Assembly (NCBI GenBank): GCA_028679035.1
Contig: JAJRCL010000210.1
Location: 1-21,908 of the forward strand
Direction of reading: 5' to 3'
DNA length: 21,908 nt
DNA from: Methanomicrobiales archaeon
GTDB lineage: Archaea; Halobacteriota; Methanomicrobia; Methanomicrobiales; JACTUA01
A program made the position numbers and the translations under genes. The notes beneath the pieces were generated by a model. The model worked only from the letters and a program-made list of their open reading frames with translations. It was not told where the DNA came from and ran no database searches. Of the stretch, positions 20,636 through 21,908 are shown piece by piece (position 1 is the stretch's first letter; the number at the start of each line of letters is the position of its first letter).

Positions 20636-20658
20636 CTAATAACCACTGTATTAGGAGG
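20636..20658 (+). promoter_or_regulatory. S-layer ribosome binding site with overlapping hairpin 2
   Basis: AGGAGG (20653-20658) is a full-strength Shine-Dalgarno six bases before the ATG. CTAATA (20636-20641) and TATTAG (20649-20654) pair around a 7-nt loop, and the right arm covers the first two bases of the Shine-Dalgarno. Confidence 0.55.
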
Positions 20659-20664
20659 AATCGG

Positions 20665-21908
20665 ATGAAGAGTATGACTAAGGCGATGGTTATTGCCCTC
20701 TTTGTGCTCATTGCAGCACTCGTTATTGCAACTCCCGTATCCGCACGGGTGAATGCAAACGTCATTCAGAACGGCAATACCATCTTTGTTTATGAAACAG
20801 GATTAGATCTAGCAAACGTCTCTGCAGACATCACGTCGTTGAGACACTACAGTGACTTTACAGCCGGAACAGTGGACAACACTATTTCGGTGGGAAATGT
20901 CAACTCGTTCAGTGTGCTGTCCTCTGATGTCGCAGGCATCTATGGCACCTATTATGCATGGAACAACTCCGGACTCTTAAACGGCACTGGCACCTATCGG
21001 TATGTCGATATCAAGCTGCCAAGCCTGACCACGGATGTTGTCCTGAATACGTCCCACGTTGACTCGGTCAACGGTAAGAGCATCACCCGGGCAAGCCCGA
21101 TTGCGTTCAAGATCAGCAACAATGTCGCAGCGGCATTCCCGGCAACTGCTATCCAGACCGTCCAGATCGAAGTCACCACCCCGGACGGCGGTAAGATTAC
21201 CACCTTCGGCAATGTCGCGATGGGCGCTGTTCAACTGACCGCAAGCCAGATCTTTACGGACACGGTTTCCGGAACCGGAGCAGCAAACGACCTGACCGAT
21301 GTTTCACCCGGTACCTACACCGCACTGGCGAAGTGGCCATCCACAAGCCCGTTCTACAAGCAAAACGTTGACTCCAACACGGTTTCCTTCACCGTCATTT
21401 CGAAGACGGTAAGCATCCAGTCGAACAAGGAATCCGTTGTCCGCGGAAACAACTTCGTCGTCACGATCCAGGGCGAGAGCAACAAGCGCTACTGGGTCTA
21501 CGTTGAGGACGGAGGCGTTAGTGCAAGCCAGTACCCATTGATTCTTGACGCACAGAGCGGTATCAGCAACACGTTCCCGGTCACCGGGCTCGATGCAGCT
21601 GTAACCGATGAGGCAGGCGTCGCCGGTACTGAAGCAAATGTCACCACCACCGCAGCAGGCACCCGCCCGATTGAATTCAACACGACCCCGGCAACCAAGG
21701 ACAAGTCCTTCACCATCAAGGTCGTGGACCCGCTCGACATCTCCAAGAATGACAACGTAAAAGTCACCGTCGAGAAGGGTAAGGTCACCATCACCGCAGC
21801 CGGCACCGGCACCTATTTCCTCGGAGAGGAACTTACTCTTACCGGTACCTGCACGGAAAACAAGACCAATGTCCACCTGTTCATGACCGGTCCGAACCTC
21901 GCTACCAA
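20665..21908 (+). CDS. S-layer glycoprotein of Methanomicrobiales type (3' end outside window)
   Basis: The first 414 codons of a large secreted surface-layer protein. MKSMTKAMVIALFVLIAALV followed by IATPVSA is a signal peptide with likely cleavage after Ala27. The mature part begins with a domain of the kind that opens major S-layer proteins in Methanoculleus and relatives (NVIQNGNTIFVYETGLDL, then TYYAW and YRYVDIKLPSLTTDVVL), followed by beta-rich repeats. N-glycosylation sequons are frequent: NVS, NNS, NGT, NTS, NVT, NTT and NKT. Codon choice is strongly biased to ACC, GTC, AAC and AAG, as expected for a very abundant protein. The frame has no stop up to the window end. It has a perfect Shine-Dalgarno and its own structured leader. 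Confidence 0.9.
   Translation, partial: MKSMTKAMVIALFVLIAALVIATPVSARVNANVIQNGNTIFVYETGLDLANVSADITSLRHYSDFTAGTVDNTISVGNVNSFSVLSSDVAGIYGTYYAWNNSGLLNGTGTYRYVDIKLPSLTTDVVLNTSHVDSVNGKSITRASPIAFKISNNVAAAFPATAIQTVQIEVTTPDGGKITTFGNVAMGAVQLTASQIFTDTVSGTGAANDLTDVSPGTYTALAKWPSTSPFYKQNVDSNTVSFTVISKTVSIQSNKESVVRGNNFVVTIQGESNKRYWVYVEDGGVSASQYPLILDAQSGISNTFPVTGLDAAVTDEAGVAGTEANVTTTAAGTRPIEFNTTPATKDKSFTIKVVDPLDISKNDNVKVTVEKGKVTITAAGTGTYFLGEELTLTGTCTENKTNVHLFMTGPNLAT

Noticed and set aside
1..21908. CRISPR arrays, insertion sequences, phage genes or defence islands
   Set aside because: No spaced direct repeats, transposase, integrase or nuclease genes were seen. The only defence-like gene is the orphan methyltransferase.

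Overview
The window looks like a chromosomal segment of a methanogenic archaeon, most likely order Methanomicrobiales. It carries two methanogenesis marker genes, an archaeal histone, replication factor C large subunit, Nop5/fibrillarin, Cbf5, archaemetzincin, methanogen-type thymidylate synthase and the start of a Methanomicrobiales-type S-layer glycoprotein gene. Promoters are TATA-type, T-runs end the tRNA transcripts, and tRNAs do not encode CCA. I cannot name a species from sequence alone. I see no mobile element, CRISPR array or replication origin.

Layout. 1-458: 3' end of hisB (+). 670-2818 (-): a histone gene with its own promoter, then the coupled methanogenesis marker 2 and marker 4 (mtxX) genes. 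2964-3993 (-): a probable three-gene operon of an uncharacterised protein, a small cysteine-rich protein and a PII signalling protein. 4278-6554: rfcL (+), converging on and overlapping a UPF0146 gene (-), which diverges from archaemetzincin amzA (+) through a 16-bp gap. 6572-8956 (-): HEAT-repeat protein, nadC and nadX (aspartate to nicotinate mononucleotide). 9347-10409: an uncharacterised acidic protein (+) and a small membrane protein (-). 10449-13830: tRNA-Ile (-), then iorA-iorB and an orphan DNA methyltransferase as a tightly coupled trio (+), whose end runs into tRNA-Ser (-). 13882-15509 (-): cbf5 and hemD. 15751-19200 (+): TctA-like permease, nop5, fibrillarin and a DUF1614 membrane protein. 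19333-20228 (-): tRNA-Gln and thyA. 20665-end (+): S-layer glycoprotein, truncated by the window edge.

Themes. The genes cover information processing (histone, clamp loader, rRNA/tRNA modification by Nop5-fibrillarin and Cbf5, three tRNAs), cofactor and nucleotide synthesis (NAD, tetrapyrrole, dTMP), 2-oxoacid metabolism (IorAB), nitrogen signalling (PII) and the cell surface. Starts fall into two classes. Some genes have a Shine-Dalgarno sequence a few bases before the start (histone, nadC, the 181-aa protein, S-layer). In others the TATA box sits about 26 bp from the start codon, predicting leaderless or nearly leaderless mRNAs (rfcL, amzA, UPF0146, thyA, the 163-aa membrane protein).

Most worth a second look: the amzA/UPF0146 promoters, each inside the other gene's coding sequence; a palindrome abutting the thyA TATA box; a structured S-layer mRNA leader with one hairpin touching the ribosome binding site; a DNA methyltransferase translationally coupled to iorAB with its 3' end inside a tRNA gene; and the Cys-rich/PII operon. 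TATA boxes, start sites and hairpins are read by eye and are predictions.
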